A stretch of 64,000 nt of DNA from Candidatus Sulfotelmatobacter sp. (lineage in GTDB: Bacteria > Acidobacteriota > Terriglobia > Terriglobales > Acidobacteriaceae), in the NCBI GenBank assembly GCA_036500765.1, contig DASYBM010000004.1:1860001-1924000 (forward strand), in the 5' to 3' direction. A program made the position numbers and the translations under genes. The first letter of the stretch is position 1, and each line of letters starts with the position of its first letter. This document shows positions 44,733-54,611 of the stretch, piece after piece. A model generated the notes under the pieces. That model was not told the DNA's origin. It saw only the letters and a program-made list of their open reading frames with translations, and searched no databases.

Positions 44733-45179
44733 TTACTTTCCACGCGCGTCGAGGCTCCAGGGGCCGGAGCCGAACTGGGTGAGCAGCAGGGCGCCGCCGA
44801 GCATGGATATGTTCTTCATGAACATCACCATCTGCATCTGGCGCATCATGGGATCGGTGACGGCCCAGAAGTTATGCATAACGGGCGTGACACCGATGAG
44901 GAACAGGGCGATGAGCCAGGCTCCGATGCGGGCCCGGAAGCCGAGCAGAATCGATAATCCGCCGAGCACGGCGAGGAGGCCGGAGAACGGGACTGCGATC
45001 GAGGCGAGTGGCGCGCCTTGCGATGCGGCGAAAGCGATGGTGCGGCTGGAAAAATGGTTCGCGCCGGCCATGATGAAGATGAGTGCGAAGAATAGCCGGC
45101 CCAGCAGGATCACGGGCGCAGCGATGGATCGGGTTTGGGTCAGAGAGACGGAGCGATTGGATACAGTAGCGGATGCCAT
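44733..45179 (-). CDS. DoxX-family membrane protein
   Basis: 148 residues from the ATG at 45179, which has AAGGAG in front; an upstream in-frame start at 45209 is less likely. Four TM helices: RLFFALIFIMAGANHF, SIAVPFSGLLAVLGGLSILLG, IGAWLIALFLIGVTPVMHNF and a last one near FMKNISMLGGALLLTQFG. DoxX proteins are often tied to redox or thiol stress. Divergent from an HxlR regulator, its likely controller. Confidence 0.85.
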   Translation of the reverse strand: MASATVSNRSVSLTQTRSIAAPVILLGRLFFALIFIMAGANHFSSRTIAFAASQGAPLASIAVPFSGLLAVLGGLSILLGFRARIGAWLIALFLIGVTPVMHNFWAVTDPMMRQMQMVMFMKNISMLGGALLLTQFGSGPWSLDARGK

Positions 45180-45365
45180 AGGTTTTTCTCCTTGTTGTTT
45201 TGAATTCACTTAGTTCATGCGTCTCTTCGCTCGCCCGCGATCGCGCCGGAGAGGCACGGGTTCGCAGCGCGTTACCGAGCGGCCGAGTCAGGGACGGCGG
45301 CAGCCGCGTCCTCCCGAACCCGGTTGATTCCGAATTCACAACTTTTGATGTGACGGATTTGTATT

Positions 45366-45426
45366 GGTTACAATAAATAACTACCGGCTCTTTACATATC
45401 AGATACTTTAAAGTAACCTAGTATCT
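45366..45426. promoter_or_regulatory. AT-rich divergent promoter with dyads between doxX and hxlR
   Basis: TACTTTAAAGTA (45404-45415) is a perfect 12-bp palindrome inside a wider AGATAC (45401-45406) / GTATCT (45421-45426) dyad. GGTTAC (45366-45371) and GTAACC (45413-45418) form another pair. Likely HxlR operator(s), directly before the hxlR ATG at 45436. Confidence 0.55.
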
Positions 45427-45435
45427 TATTGCGCC

Positions 45436-45837
45436 ATGAGACGTTCATCCCAAACTACTTCTCCCTGTGCGATTGGGGGACTGCTCGAATTGTTGACGCG
45501 GCCGTGGACGCTGCACATTCTGTGGTCGTTGAGCACGAACGGGCCGATGCGCTTTGGCGTGCTAAAGAAAAATGTCGACGGAATCTCGTCGCGCGTGCTG
45601 ACCGAGCGGCTGCGCAACCTCGAGGAAAAGGGATTTGTCTACCGCCATTACGAACCGACGATTCCACCGGCGGTCACGTATGGGATCACCGAGCGGATGA
45701 AGGACATTGAGAAGGTGCTGGCGCAACTGGAAGCGCTAGCGCGAAAGTGGCAAGGGGAGGCTGGGGAGGCGGCGCCGGGACAAAAGAACCCAGGACGCGC
45801 CAGTGATCTCGCCCGGCGAGCCGGTACACATCAATAA
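45436..45837 (+). CDS. HxlR-family winged-helix regulator
   Basis: 133 residues. CAIGGLLELLTRPWTLHILW followed by MRFGVLKKNVDGISSRVLTE and RLRNLEEKGFVYRHYEP is the classic HxlR winged helix. A single cysteine (C11) near the N-terminus could sense redox or quinones, as in YodB/HypR. Divergently placed to doxX. Confidence 0.9.
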   Translation: MRRSSQTTSPCAIGGLLELLTRPWTLHILWSLSTNGPMRFGVLKKNVDGISSRVLTERLRNLEEKGFVYRHYEPTIPPAVTYGITERMKDIEKVLAQLEALARKWQGEAGEAAPGQKNPGRASDLARRAGTHQ

Positions 45838-45903
45838 CCTTTAGGCATTTACCTTAAGATCTTTCTGCCATTCTCTCGCTCTATAGGCCGAGGGCGAGAC
45901 GCT

Positions 45904-45958
45904 CCTTCGACAAGCTCAGGGCAGGCTCTCGGGAATGCCGGCAGGATGCCGGCGCTAC
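45904..45958. repeat. Dispersed repeat with CCTTCGACAAGCTCAGGG core and GCCGGCAGGATGCCGGC stem
   Basis: The first 23 bases (45904-45926) are identical, as complement, to murC positions 22200-22222. The following ATGCCGGCAGGATGCCGGCG forms a GCCGGC hairpin. Intergenic between hxlR and the large receptor gene. Confidence 0.8.
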
Positions 45959-46033
45959 TAAGCTAGCGGAAGTTTTTGATCACGATTACATCCACGATTA
46001 CATCTCTGATCAGGCCACCGCGGGCATTGACCT

Positions 46034-49000
46034 TCAAAAATTAAACTTCAGCGCCAATTGCAGTTCGCGTGGGGGGACCGACGTGTAGAAAATCTGCCCG
46101 AAGCTGCCGTCGTCGAGGGAAAGATCTGGGGTGCCGAATACGGGGTGATTGAAGGCGTTCCGGGCCTCGATGCGGAACTCGAGGTTCATTTCTTCGCGGA
46201 TGGCGAACTGCTTGGCAATCGACAAATTGGTGGTGAAGGTCCACGGCGTGCGGACACCGCCATAGGCGCGAGGAGCATCGCCGAGGGTGAAATCAGGGGG
46301 GCGCTGGAAGACGGTGGGATCGACGAAGTACTGGTTGACCCAGTTCGCGTCCGACCCACCAGCGCGCTTCGGAGTTCCGACAATGTTGGGGCGCTGTCCG
46401 CCGTAAGTGGGAAGAGGGTTGCCATCGGAGACGGTTAGAGCGAGCGGGCGCCCGTCGGCGATGCGCCAGATCCCGTTGGTCTTCCAGCCGCCGATCGCCA
46501 TCTCTGCCCAGCGCGGCATATTGCCCAGGAGGAGGCGTCCGCGTCCAATGGGAAGATCGTAGGTGTAGCTGAGTTGCACGACATGCGGAATGTCGAAAGT
46601 GGAGAGGCTGCGTTCCAGCCACGGTTTATTGGGGTCCTGTAGGCTCGAGAAGCTGCCCAGCCAGGTCACGTTGTCGTCGGCCTGGGAGGAATCATCGATC
46701 GACTTCGACCAGGTGTAGGTCACGAGAAACTGGAGGCCGTTGGAGTAGCGTTTCTCGGCGAGCAGTTGTAAGCCGTGATAGATGGAGTTGGCGGTCAGGC
46801 GAGGCTCGGTGGCAACGCCGGTGAATTGAGGGAACGGAAGCTGCAACTGGTACTCCTGCACCTGGGGTGAGGAGAGGACGCTATTGGGGTCGCTGATCGG
46901 CCCACAAGTCGGTGCACACACCTGCGAGGAAAACGGATTGTTCACGTAAGTGAGCAGGTTGCTGATGTTCGCGGTAGGACTCTCGATCTGCGGACCGAGG
47001 AAATCCCACTGATTGTTGCCGCTGAAAGGAAGATGCGTGCCTTTCTTGCCGATGTATTCGGCATTAAGCAAGATGTTGCCGGGCATTTCGCGTTCGACGC
47101 CCAGACTCCAGCTCTGCTCGTAAGGCGTGCGGTTCGCGGCTGCGGTGCGCAGCGGACCGATGGCCTGGTACCCAACATCGTTTAGCAAGCCCAGCGAATT
47201 TCCCGGCGGCTGATTCAATCCATTGGGACAGGGATTGCTCAGGTGCAGGTAGGGTGTCGCGCCATCATTCTGATAGGTGTTAATCACGTTGGTGTACTGG
47301 TTGAAGCCCTGGCTGCCGTAGGGCACGACTCCGGTGACGCCGGACCGGGACTGGCCGTAGTAAATGCCGTAACCTCCGCGGACCACCATCTTCGGGGCGA
47401 ACTGGTAGGCGAGGCCGAAGCGGGGCTGAATGTTGCTCCAGTCGGTCACATAGTTTGTGCGCTGGCTGGGGGTGACAAAAACCTCACCACCCTTTAACTG
47501 CAGCGTCGTGGGGCCGTTAAACTGGTCGTCGTAGGAGAGAGTTCCATTGGGGGTGAGCGGGCTGGTTGCGGTCGGATTCCACCAGTTCTGGCGGTTGTAG
47601 CGGTCGGTGCGGGGCAGGGTGACGTCGTAGCGCAGACCGAGGTTCAAGGTCAGTTTTTGGGTGACCTTCCAGTTGTCCTGGCCGAAGAAGCCGTACTGGA
47701 AATTCTCGGTGGCGGGGCGGAATTGGATTTCGTAATAGGAGTTGCCGTTCATGGTTCCCATCAGGAAGCTGGCCATCGAATCGCCGCCGCAGAACGAACG
47801 TCCAGTGTTGCCATAATTTGGGTCGCTCGAACCCGGGCAGGCCTGCGACCCGCTCGAATCGAAGCTGAAAATGCCGACCGGGGCGTTGGTCTGGATGTAG
47901 TTCATCTGGTGAAGGCGACCGTCAAAGCCGAATTTCAGCTCGTGCTGGCCGTGAACTTTGTCGAGGGTGACGGAGAGTTGTCCGGTGTCCTGACCCAGCC
48001 GGTAATTGCCGTACGGGTCGGTGCCAATATCGGTGGAAGCAGCGCTGCCGTAATCGCTGAGATAGATGGCGGGAACGCCGGCAAATCCGTTGCTTTGCAG
48101 GTAGGAGGGAAATCCTAGTGTGCCGAGCGGATCATTCACGCCTTGCGGATTGTAGGCGTTGATGTGCCATACCCCGCGGGTGAAGCCCAGCGTCGTATTC
48201 AGCAGCAAGGTCGGAGTGAAGGTGTGGGTATCGTTGATGGCAAACAGATGGGCATTGGTCCAGTTGGGCCCGCTCGAACATGGGTCGGTGAAGTTATTGA
48301 AACAGTTGAAGCCACTGTTGTGGCTGTATTGGTAGGAAAACTTCGAGCTGATCAAATTCTTTTGGCTGAAGCGGTGGTCGATTTTAATGTCGAACTGGTC
48401 ATTATAGGTTTTGTTGGAGCCAGCTCCGACCCAGTTGTGGTAGATGCCGCCCGCCGCGTAGTTCGGCTCCGGGAAGTAGCTGAGCATTTTGCTGCCCACG
48501 GGATCAATCAAATTGCCGGGTACATTGGGGGGTTGCAGATTCGCAGGGAGCGCGGGATTGCCCGGACTAGTGTAGAGAGCGAGGTTGTTGAATGGGATGA
48601 AGGTGGAGGGGGAATTCCAAACTGGGGCACCCACGTTGGAGTCGTAGGTGCGCTGGTAGGGGTCCCATAGTTGGCCGCCGAATACGACCAAGGCAGAGTT
48701 GTCGGCCTGCACGCACTCGCCATAATTTGGATCGCCGACAGTTGAATCCCAGGCGCCGGGATGGTAGTTGCCACTACTGTCGGTATTGCCATTGGCCGGG
48801 CAGATCTCGCCAAAATTACCGGCCCTCATAAGATCGCTGGGCACGCCAGCATTGGCGTTGCTCATCTGGGTGGCGCGTAGTCCGTCGTAGTCGAAGAAGA
48901 AGAAAGTCTTGTTCTTGATGATGGGACCACCAATGGTAAAGCCGTAGTTATTGCGCTTCAGGGGCGGAAGAGGGAGCCCGGCTTGATCGGCGAACCAGTT

Positions 49001-49837
49001 GTTGGCGTCGAAGACGGAGTTGCGGACGAAATCGTAGGCGCTGCCGTGGAACTTGTTAGTGCCGGAGCGGGTAATCATGTTGACGACCGACGCGCCGGAG
49101 AAACCGTACTCGGCGCTGAAGTTGGTTTGCTCGACCTTGAATTCTTCTACCGCCTCCGGAGATGGAAGATAAGTCGCGGCGGTGATGCCGCCGTTGGGCT
49201 CGGAGTTGGTGACGGAAGCGCCGTCGGTCAGAATGTCGGCAGTCGCGCCGCGGCTGCCGTTGGAAACGAAATTCGTACCGGTGCAGGTGACGTCGCATTG
49301 GTCATCCATCTCGGTGACACCCGGCGCCAGATTGACCAACTCAATCACTTCGCGATCGATCAACGGCAGATCGTTGATGAAGCGGCGATTGACGACCTGG
49401 CCGGTGGCTGCATCTTCGGTCTGGATGGTCTGCGATTCGGCCGAAACCTGTACGGTTTGACTGGCACCACCGACCTTCATGGTCAGGTTGGTGGTGGCGT
49501 TCTCGTTGATGTCGACTTTGAACCTGGCGCTCTGCACCTTGGCGAAGCCTTTCGCTTCCGCCGACACCGCATAGACTCCCGGGGGAATCGAGCGGAATAG
49601 ATATCGGCCGTCGCTATCGGAAGTCGTATTAAAGGTGAATCCCTTCTGCTGATCGGTGAGAACGACGCTGGCCCCCTGGACTACGGCCCCGGACGCATCG
49701 GTGAGTTCGCCGGTTACGGTTCCGAAGTAAGCTTGGCCGAATAGCGCCGCAGGCAGCGCGAGAGAAATTGCGATGATGAGCGTGGCGCTAAGGATTTGCG
49801 CGAAACCAAGACGAAACTTCGGTGCGGATTTGGACAT
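46034..49837 (-). CDS. TonB-dependent receptor (Oar-like), full length
   Basis: 1267 residues. Signal peptide at about 12-35 (ATLIIAISLALPAALFGQA), carboxypeptidase-regulatory-like domain at about 36-125 (GTVTGELTDASGAVVQGASV), plug at about 140-260 (VSNGSRGATADILTDGASVT, GASVVNMITRSGTNKFHGSA), then a barrel to a terminal ELQLALKFNF. No extracytoplasmic sigma or anti-sigma pair is adjacent. GGGAAGGGAAAC precedes the ATG. The neighbouring glycosidase-like gene hints at carbohydrate uptake; this is only context. Confidence 0.92.
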   Translation of the reverse strand: MSKSAPKFRLGFAQILSATLIIAISLALPAALFGQAYFGTVTGELTDASGAVVQGASVVLTDQQKGFTFNTTSDSDGRYLFRSIPPGVYAVSAEAKGFAKVQSARFKVDINENATTNLTMKVGGASQTVQVSAESQTIQTEDAATGQVVNRRFINDLPLIDREVIELVNLAPGVTEMDDQCDVTCTGTNFVSNGSRGATADILTDGASVTNSEPNGGITAATYLPSPEAVEEFKVEQTNFSAEYGFSGASVVNMITRSGTNKFHGSAYDFVRNSVFDANNWFADQAGLPLPPLKRNNYGFTIGGPIIKNKTFFFFDYDGLRATQMSNANAGVPSDLMRAGNFGEICPANGNTDSSGNYHPGAWDSTVGDPNYGECVQADNSALVVFGGQLWDPYQRTYDSNVGAPVWNSPSTFIPFNNLALYTSPGNPALPANLQPPNVPGNLIDPVGSKMLSYFPEPNYAAGGIYHNWVGAGSNKTYNDQFDIKIDHRFSQKNLISSKFSYQYSHNSGFNCFNNFTDPCSSGPNWTNAHLFAINDTHTFTPTLLLNTTLGFTRGVWHINAYNPQGVNDPLGTLGFPSYLQSNGFAGVPAIYLSDYGSAASTDIGTDPYGNYRLGQDTGQLSVTLDKVHGQHELKFGFDGRLHQMNYIQTNAPVGIFSFDSSGSQACPGSSDPNYGNTGRSFCGGDSMASFLMGTMNGNSYYEIQFRPATENFQYGFFGQDNWKVTQKLTLNLGLRYDVTLPRTDRYNRQNWWNPTATSPLTPNGTLSYDDQFNGPTTLQLKGGEVFVTPSQRTNYVTDWSNIQPRFGLAYQFAPKMVVRGGYGIYYGQSRSGVTGVVPYGSQGFNQYTNVINTYQNDGATPYLHLSNPCPNGLNQPPGNSLGLLNDVGYQAIGPLRTAAANRTPYEQSWSLGVEREMPGNILLNAEYIGKKGTHLPFSGNNQWDFLGPQIESPTANISNLLTYVNNPFSSQVCAPTCGPISDPNSVLSSPQVQEYQLQLPFPQFTGVATEPRLTANSIYHGLQLLAEKRYSNGLQFLVTYTWSKSIDDSSQADDNVTWLGSFSSLQDPNKPWLERSLSTFDIPHVVQLSYTYDLPIGRGRLLLGNMPRWAEMAIGGWKTNGIWRIADGRPLALTVSDGNPLPTYGGQRPNIVGTPKRAGGSDANWVNQYFVDPTVFQRPPDFTLGDAPRAYGGVRTPWTFTTNLSIAKQFAIREEMNLEFRIEARNAFNHPVFGTPDLSLDDGSFGQIFYTSVPPRELQLALKFNF

Positions 49838-50039
49838 GTTTCCCTTCCCTGCCGGTCAACACTCACTGTCCTAGCGGGCTGAGATCCCAAGATAGGCAAT
49901 TAAAACGTATGAATAGTGCTGTTATGGGGTCTTTGCTGTCAAGAAAGAAAACTGATTCAAGCCCGCGATCCCGGGGCGGAGCGGGTGGGGCGAGTATAAT
50001 CGCGACGTTTTCAAAAACTGCAGGACAGGATTGTCGACC

Positions 50040-51821
50040 ATGAAATGGTTCCGCGTGGGTTTGGAAGTGAAACAAGAGCGATCGAGCGAGAGAATGTTGC
50101 TGGGGAAAGTTTCCAGTGGAGCCATCGCTTTCATGCTGCTGGCTTGGATCATGCTGGTATCGGCCGGAGCGGCGCATGCGCAGTTAAAGGCCAAGGTGAC
50201 GGTTGACCCAAGTCAGGCGAAAGCTGTGTTGTATACGACTTCGATTGGCGTGGCGGCAGATCGGTGGGACGGCATCGCCTACGACGCGGCGACGATTCAT
50301 TTGCTGCGGGAGGCGGGCGTTACCAATTTGCGCTTCCCGGGGAATGGCGGGACGGATGCGCTTTATCACTGGTCGACGGGAGGGATCGCGAATCCGTATA
50401 CCGATGACCGGGCGCCGGCGTTTGCGAAAGAGAAAATGTTTCCGGCGGTGGTGCCGCTGATCGACACTCTGGGGTCGGCGATTGTTTCGGTGAACTACGG
50501 CACAAACCTGGACGGCAGCGGTGGCGGCGAGCCGGCCGAGGCGGCGGCGTGGGTGGCTTATGCGAACGGGAGTCCGGCGAACACGCAGGCGATCGGCAAA
50601 GATTCGAAGGGCAACGACTGGAAGACGGTGGGCTATTGGGCGAGTCTGCGCGCGAGCAGGCCGCTGGCGACCGACGACGGATTGAATCATCTGCGGATTG
50701 CGCATCCGGATTCGCTGGGCATTCTGTTGTGGACGGTGGGCAATGAGCCGTGGAATAACGGCTTTTATGGACAGGCACACACGGTGGGGTCGGATGCGGA
50801 CAATGCGGGCAAGTACGGGCAGAGTCCTGCGCCGGAGCCCGATCTGCACGCGGGAACCGTGCCTACGTCGAAGGATTGGGGAAAGCATCAAGGAAACGGC
50901 AAGGTAGGACCGGCGGCGTATGGAGCCGCGGTGGTGGAGTATGTGAAGGCGATGAAGGCGGTCGATCCGAAGATTCTGATCGGCGCGTTCCTGATGCAGC
51001 CGCCTTATACCGACGACGCGAACCAGCCGGGCAGAGGATGGAATGCCGGCGTGTTGAAAGCGGCGTGCGGCAGCATGGACTTCAGCGCGGTAACATTCTG
51101 GGAGGGCAAAGGCGAGCGACCGACGTTCGTGGATCACATTGACGAAGAAGATTTGCTGATGCTGGCTCGGGATCCGATGAATCCGAATAATCATTTCCCC
51201 GGTGGAAATGGGCTTTATTACGATTACACGCAGCTGGTTCGGGATCTGGTGGAGAAGTATAAGAAAAACTGTCCCGGCGGGAAGAAGCCGCCGCTAGCTG
51301 TGACGAATCTGGGCATCGCGCAGTGGCTGCCCGCGAAGAATCCGGCGGCGACGGCGTTGTTCGCAGCCGATTCGGTGGCGACGTTGCTCGAGCAGGGCGT
51401 GTACACGGTAGTGTGGGCGCCGATTCATGCGCCGAGTCCGAGTTTTCTGGATAGCAAGGATGAGCCGCAGCCGGCTTATTTCGGAATCAAGATGCTGCAT
51501 GAGGTGGCATTGCCGGGCGATGCGTTCGTGACGGCTACCGCTACGGGGTCGGATACTTTGGCGGTACACGCGATTAAGCGGCGCGATGGGGGGCTCGGCT
51601 TACTCTTGATCAATAAGGATGTAGCGCGGTCCACGATGGTGACGGTTTCGGTGAGCGGGTACAGCTATGCCACGAAGGGGACGCGCTACGACTATGGAAA
51701 GCTGACGATGGACGCGGGAAAAACCATTACCGAGGCGCCGATCGATGGCCTTGGGGCGACTTTTAATATTGAGGTGCCACGGTATGGAGTTACGGGGATT
51801 GTGATTCCGAAGGCGCCGTAG
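50040..51821 (+). CDS. Secreted glycosidase-like TIM-barrel protein (alpha-L-arabinofuranosidase-like)
   Basis: 593 residues from the ATG at 50040 (CAGGA nine bases upstream). Signal segment at about 24-47 (AIAFMLLAWIMLVSAGAAHA). GVAADRWDGIAYDAATIHLL and REAGVTNLRFPGNGGTDALY resemble clan GH-A enzymes of GH51/GH39 type. TVGNEPWNNGFYG carries the NEP acid/base motif, and FWEGKGERPTF could hold the nucleophile. The C-terminal beta domain (about 490-590) is typical of GH51. A TATAAT at 49995-50000 may be the -10. Exact family and substrate uncertain. Confidence 0.7.
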   Translation: MKWFRVGLEVKQERSSERMLLGKVSSGAIAFMLLAWIMLVSAGAAHAQLKAKVTVDPSQAKAVLYTTSIGVAADRWDGIAYDAATIHLLREAGVTNLRFPGNGGTDALYHWSTGGIANPYTDDRAPAFAKEKMFPAVVPLIDTLGSAIVSVNYGTNLDGSGGGEPAEAAAWVAYANGSPANTQAIGKDSKGNDWKTVGYWASLRASRPLATDDGLNHLRIAHPDSLGILLWTVGNEPWNNGFYGQAHTVGSDADNAGKYGQSPAPEPDLHAGTVPTSKDWGKHQGNGKVGPAAYGAAVVEYVKAMKAVDPKILIGAFLMQPPYTDDANQPGRGWNAGVLKAACGSMDFSAVTFWEGKGERPTFVDHIDEEDLLMLARDPMNPNNHFPGGNGLYYDYTQLVRDLVEKYKKNCPGGKKPPLAVTNLGIAQWLPAKNPAATALFAADSVATLLEQGVYTVVWAPIHAPSPSFLDSKDEPQPAYFGIKMLHEVALPGDAFVTATATGSDTLAVHAIKRRDGGLGLLLINKDVARSTMVTVSVSGYSYATKGTRYDYGKLTMDAGKTITEAPIDGLGATFNIEVPRYGVTGIVIPKAP

Positions 51822-51823
51822 TG

Positions 51824-51901
51824 CCGGCTTCCGGCTCTCGGCTTCCGAAAAGACACTGTCCCACCGTTCGCCTAATCTCGAATCCGAGAGCCGGAAGCCG
51901 G
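51824..51901 (+). repeat. 18-bp perfect inverted repeat after the glycosidase gene
   Basis: CCGGCTTCCGGCTCTCGG (51824-51841) and its exact complement (51884-51901) flank a 42-base loop. It starts 2 bases after the stop and could act as a transcript end. Further on, two GGACACGAG(A)TTTCGC direct repeats lie at about 51924-51940 and 51944-51959. Confidence 0.75.
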
Positions 51902-52077
51902 GAAGCCGGAGGGTGTTCGAGAACGGACACGAGATTTCGCTTTCGGACACGAGTTTCGCATCACGAGCCAAGGCCGACGCCCTAACCTGATTCTTTTCAG
52001 CGTTCTCTCCACATAATTAATTGGCGGCAAGCGTGTATCCAGCTGTGCTGTATCTCTCTGCTTGATCGAGGTGCAGA

Positions 52078-54501
52078 ATGCGGACTCTATTCAGGAATCT
52101 TCGTTACGGTTTGCGAGTGTTGCGCAAGAGTCCGGGGCTGACGGCGGCGGTAATCGCCACGCTGATGCTCGGGATTGGCGCCACAACGGCCATTTATACA
52201 GTAGTGTACGCCGTGCTGCTCGCGCCTCTGCCTTACCCCGACCCCGAACAGTTGGTGATGGTTTGGGCGAGAGTGCACGGGCACAACAACGGAATGTCCG
52301 CCGGAGACTTTCTCGACTGGAAGGAGCAGAGCAAGTCGTTCCGACAACTGGCAGCCTGGACGGGAGGAAGCTTTAATGTCTCCGCCAACGGCGAACCGGA
52401 GCAGATCGACGGGATGCGATCGACTCCCGGCTGGTTCAGCATGCAGGGAATGCCGATGCTGCTGGGCCGCGACTTTGTGGCGGACGAAGGAATAACGGGC
52501 CGGAATCATGTCGTACTTTTGACGTACAAATTGTGGAACCGGCTGGGGGCGAATCGCGGCATCATCGGGCAATCGATACCGGTCAATGGCGAACCTTATA
52601 CCGTGGTCGGAGTACTGGCGCCGGGAGTTGGGGACCGTTTTGATTTTGCGTTAGCGGTTCCGCTGGCCTTCCGGCCGGAACAAATCAATCACAATTATCG
52701 CTGGCTGTTGACGATGGGCCGGTTGAAGCCCGGTGTGACACTGCAACAGGCGCAGGCCGATATGGATGCCGTGACAAGTCATATCGCGGCCGCTTATCCA
52801 AGCTCGAATAAGGGTTGGGGCGCATCGGTCGAACCGCTGCAAAACGACTTTCTTCCCCCGGAGCGCATTCGCAACCTGTGGCTGCTGCTGGGTGCAGTGG
52901 GATTTGTGCTCCTCATTACCTGCCTGAACATAGCGAATCTGCTGCTGGCCAAGGGCGCGACGCGGCTCAGGGAAATTGCGATCCGCAGCTCGGTGGGAGC
53001 AAGTCGCAGGCAAATCTTTGCCCAGTTTTTAACCGAGAGCGTGATTCTCGCGTTGTTGGGGGGTGCGCTGGGTATTGGGCTAGGAGAGGGCCTGCTGCGC
53101 GCGATTCTCAGCATTGTACCCGTCGGGATTCTGCCTTCTGAGGCAAATTTTCAGCTCGATATTCACGTCTTAGCCATAGCATTGGCAGTGACCATGCTGG
53201 CCGGCTTGTTATTTGGTTGTGCGCCAGCCTGGTACGCTTCGCGGGTCGACCCAGGAGAAGCACTGAAGGATGGTGGACGGGCCGGGTCCGGGAGCGGCAG
53301 CCACAAGCTGCGCCGCGGACTGATCATGGGGGAATTTGCGCTGGCATTATCACTGCTAGCGGGTGCGGGGTTGGCTATTCACAGCTTTTGGAATTTGACG
53401 CGCGTCGATGTGGGCGTGCGTACGGATCACGTGCTCGTGTTCGGATTGAACCAGCCTGCTGCACGTTTCGCAAATCCTGAGCAGATGTATGCCTACAATC
53501 AGCAGATATTGAGCGCTCTGCATTCGGTGGCGGGAGTCTCCTCTGCCGCCACGGTGACTGGCCTGCCGCTGCGTCAAACCAGCGATGGCATGCCCTTCAC
53601 GGTGGTAGGGGGGCCGGCCTACAACGATCCTACAGAACGCCCGAGCACGGGTTTCCAATCGGTTTCGCCCCAGTACTATAAAACCTTCGGGATTCAACTC
53701 GTCAAGGGACGGACGTTTAACGAGCAGGACACAGCGTCGAGCGTGCCGGTCGCGATGGTGAACGAAGAATTTGTCAGCCGATATCTGAAAAGCATGGACC
53801 CTCTCCGGCAACGGCTATCGATTGAAGAGTTGATTCCCGGGGTTCAGGGACTGGGTCCGACCATGGAGTGGCAGATTGTTGGCGTCTTCCGTAATGTGCG
53901 GTATGGGGATTTTCGGGACACAAACCCTGAGGTGGATGTCCCCTTCGCGCAGTCGCTGGCGCCGAACGTGACCATTGGCGTGCGCACCGCGCAGGATCCA
54001 GTCGCCATGACGAAAACTATCGCGGCTGCCGTGCATTCGGTGGACCCGCAGATCGCATTGGCAAACGTTCGCACCCTGGACGAAGTGAAGACTGAGTCGC
54101 TGTCGGAGGACCGTTACACGATGGTTTTGTTTGCCTGCTTTGCGGGAGTGGCGTTGCTGCTGGCGGCGGTCGGGGTTTACGGGCTGATGGCTTATGCGGT
54201 TTCGCAGCGAACTCAGGAGATTGGGTTGCGGCTGGCGCTGGGCGCAAGCAGGCTGAATGTGATTCGGCTCATTCTGAACGAAGCGATACTGCTCGCGCTG
54301 GTTGGCCTGGGCGTTGGCCTGGTGGGTTCCGTGCTGGTGGGCCGGACCATGCAGTCTACTTTGTACGGGGTGGGGGCGATGGATTTCTCGGTGCTCGTGT
54401 TGGTTGCCGTAATTCTGTTCGCGACCGCTTTGTTTGCGTCGTACCTGCCGGCGCGCCGGGCCGCTTTGACCGATCCTATGAAAGCCCTTCGAACTGATTA
54501 G
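52078..54501 (+). CDS. ADOP-family ABC permease (MacB/FtsX type)
   Basis: 807 residues, typical of the Acidobacterial duplicated orphan permease family. N-terminal LFRNLRYGLRVLRKSPG and a TM helix at about 20-42 are followed by a MacB-like periplasmic domain (LVMVWARVHGHNNGMSAGDF). A first FtsX three-TM block spans about 275-405, a second periplasmic domain about 430-650, and a second FtsX block about 680-800, ending LPARRAALTDPMKALRTD. No ATPase is adjacent, as usual for this family; the ATPase at 8475-9233 is a candidate partner. GAGGTG precedes the ATG. Confidence 0.9.
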   Translation: MRTLFRNLRYGLRVLRKSPGLTAAVIATLMLGIGATTAIYTVVYAVLLAPLPYPDPEQLVMVWARVHGHNNGMSAGDFLDWKEQSKSFRQLAAWTGGSFNVSANGEPEQIDGMRSTPGWFSMQGMPMLLGRDFVADEGITGRNHVVLLTYKLWNRLGANRGIIGQSIPVNGEPYTVVGVLAPGVGDRFDFALAVPLAFRPEQINHNYRWLLTMGRLKPGVTLQQAQADMDAVTSHIAAAYPSSNKGWGASVEPLQNDFLPPERIRNLWLLLGAVGFVLLITCLNIANLLLAKGATRLREIAIRSSVGASRRQIFAQFLTESVILALLGGALGIGLGEGLLRAILSIVPVGILPSEANFQLDIHVLAIALAVTMLAGLLFGCAPAWYASRVDPGEALKDGGRAGSGSGSHKLRRGLIMGEFALALSLLAGAGLAIHSFWNLTRVDVGVRTDHVLVFGLNQPAARFANPEQMYAYNQQILSALHSVAGVSSAATVTGLPLRQTSDGMPFTVVGGPAYNDPTERPSTGFQSVSPQYYKTFGIQLVKGRTFNEQDTASSVPVAMVNEEFVSRYLKSMDPLRQRLSIEELIPGVQGLGPTMEWQIVGVFRNVRYGDFRDTNPEVDVPFAQSLAPNVTIGVRTAQDPVAMTKTIAAAVHSVDPQIALANVRTLDEVKTESLSEDRYTMVLFACFAGVALLLAAVGVYGLMAYAVSQRTQEIGLRLALGASRLNVIRLILNEAILLALVGLGVGLVGSVLVGRTMQSTLYGVGAMDFSVLVLVAVILFATALFASYLPARRAALTDPMKALRTD

Positions 54502-54611
54502 CGACGGCCTTCACGGCTGGGCCGGCGTGTTGCCGGCTGTTGGAGAGGGCATCCCGCGCTCGTCGCCGACGAAAGGTGAACACCTCAAAAATTTGTGCGG
54601 TTTTGCTGGCT

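Noticed and set aside
51870..51900. TCGAATCC-like bases checked as a tRNA T-arm
   Set aside because: No acceptor, D or anticodon stems around it; it is part of an 18-bp inverted repeat. No tRNA was found anywhere in the window.
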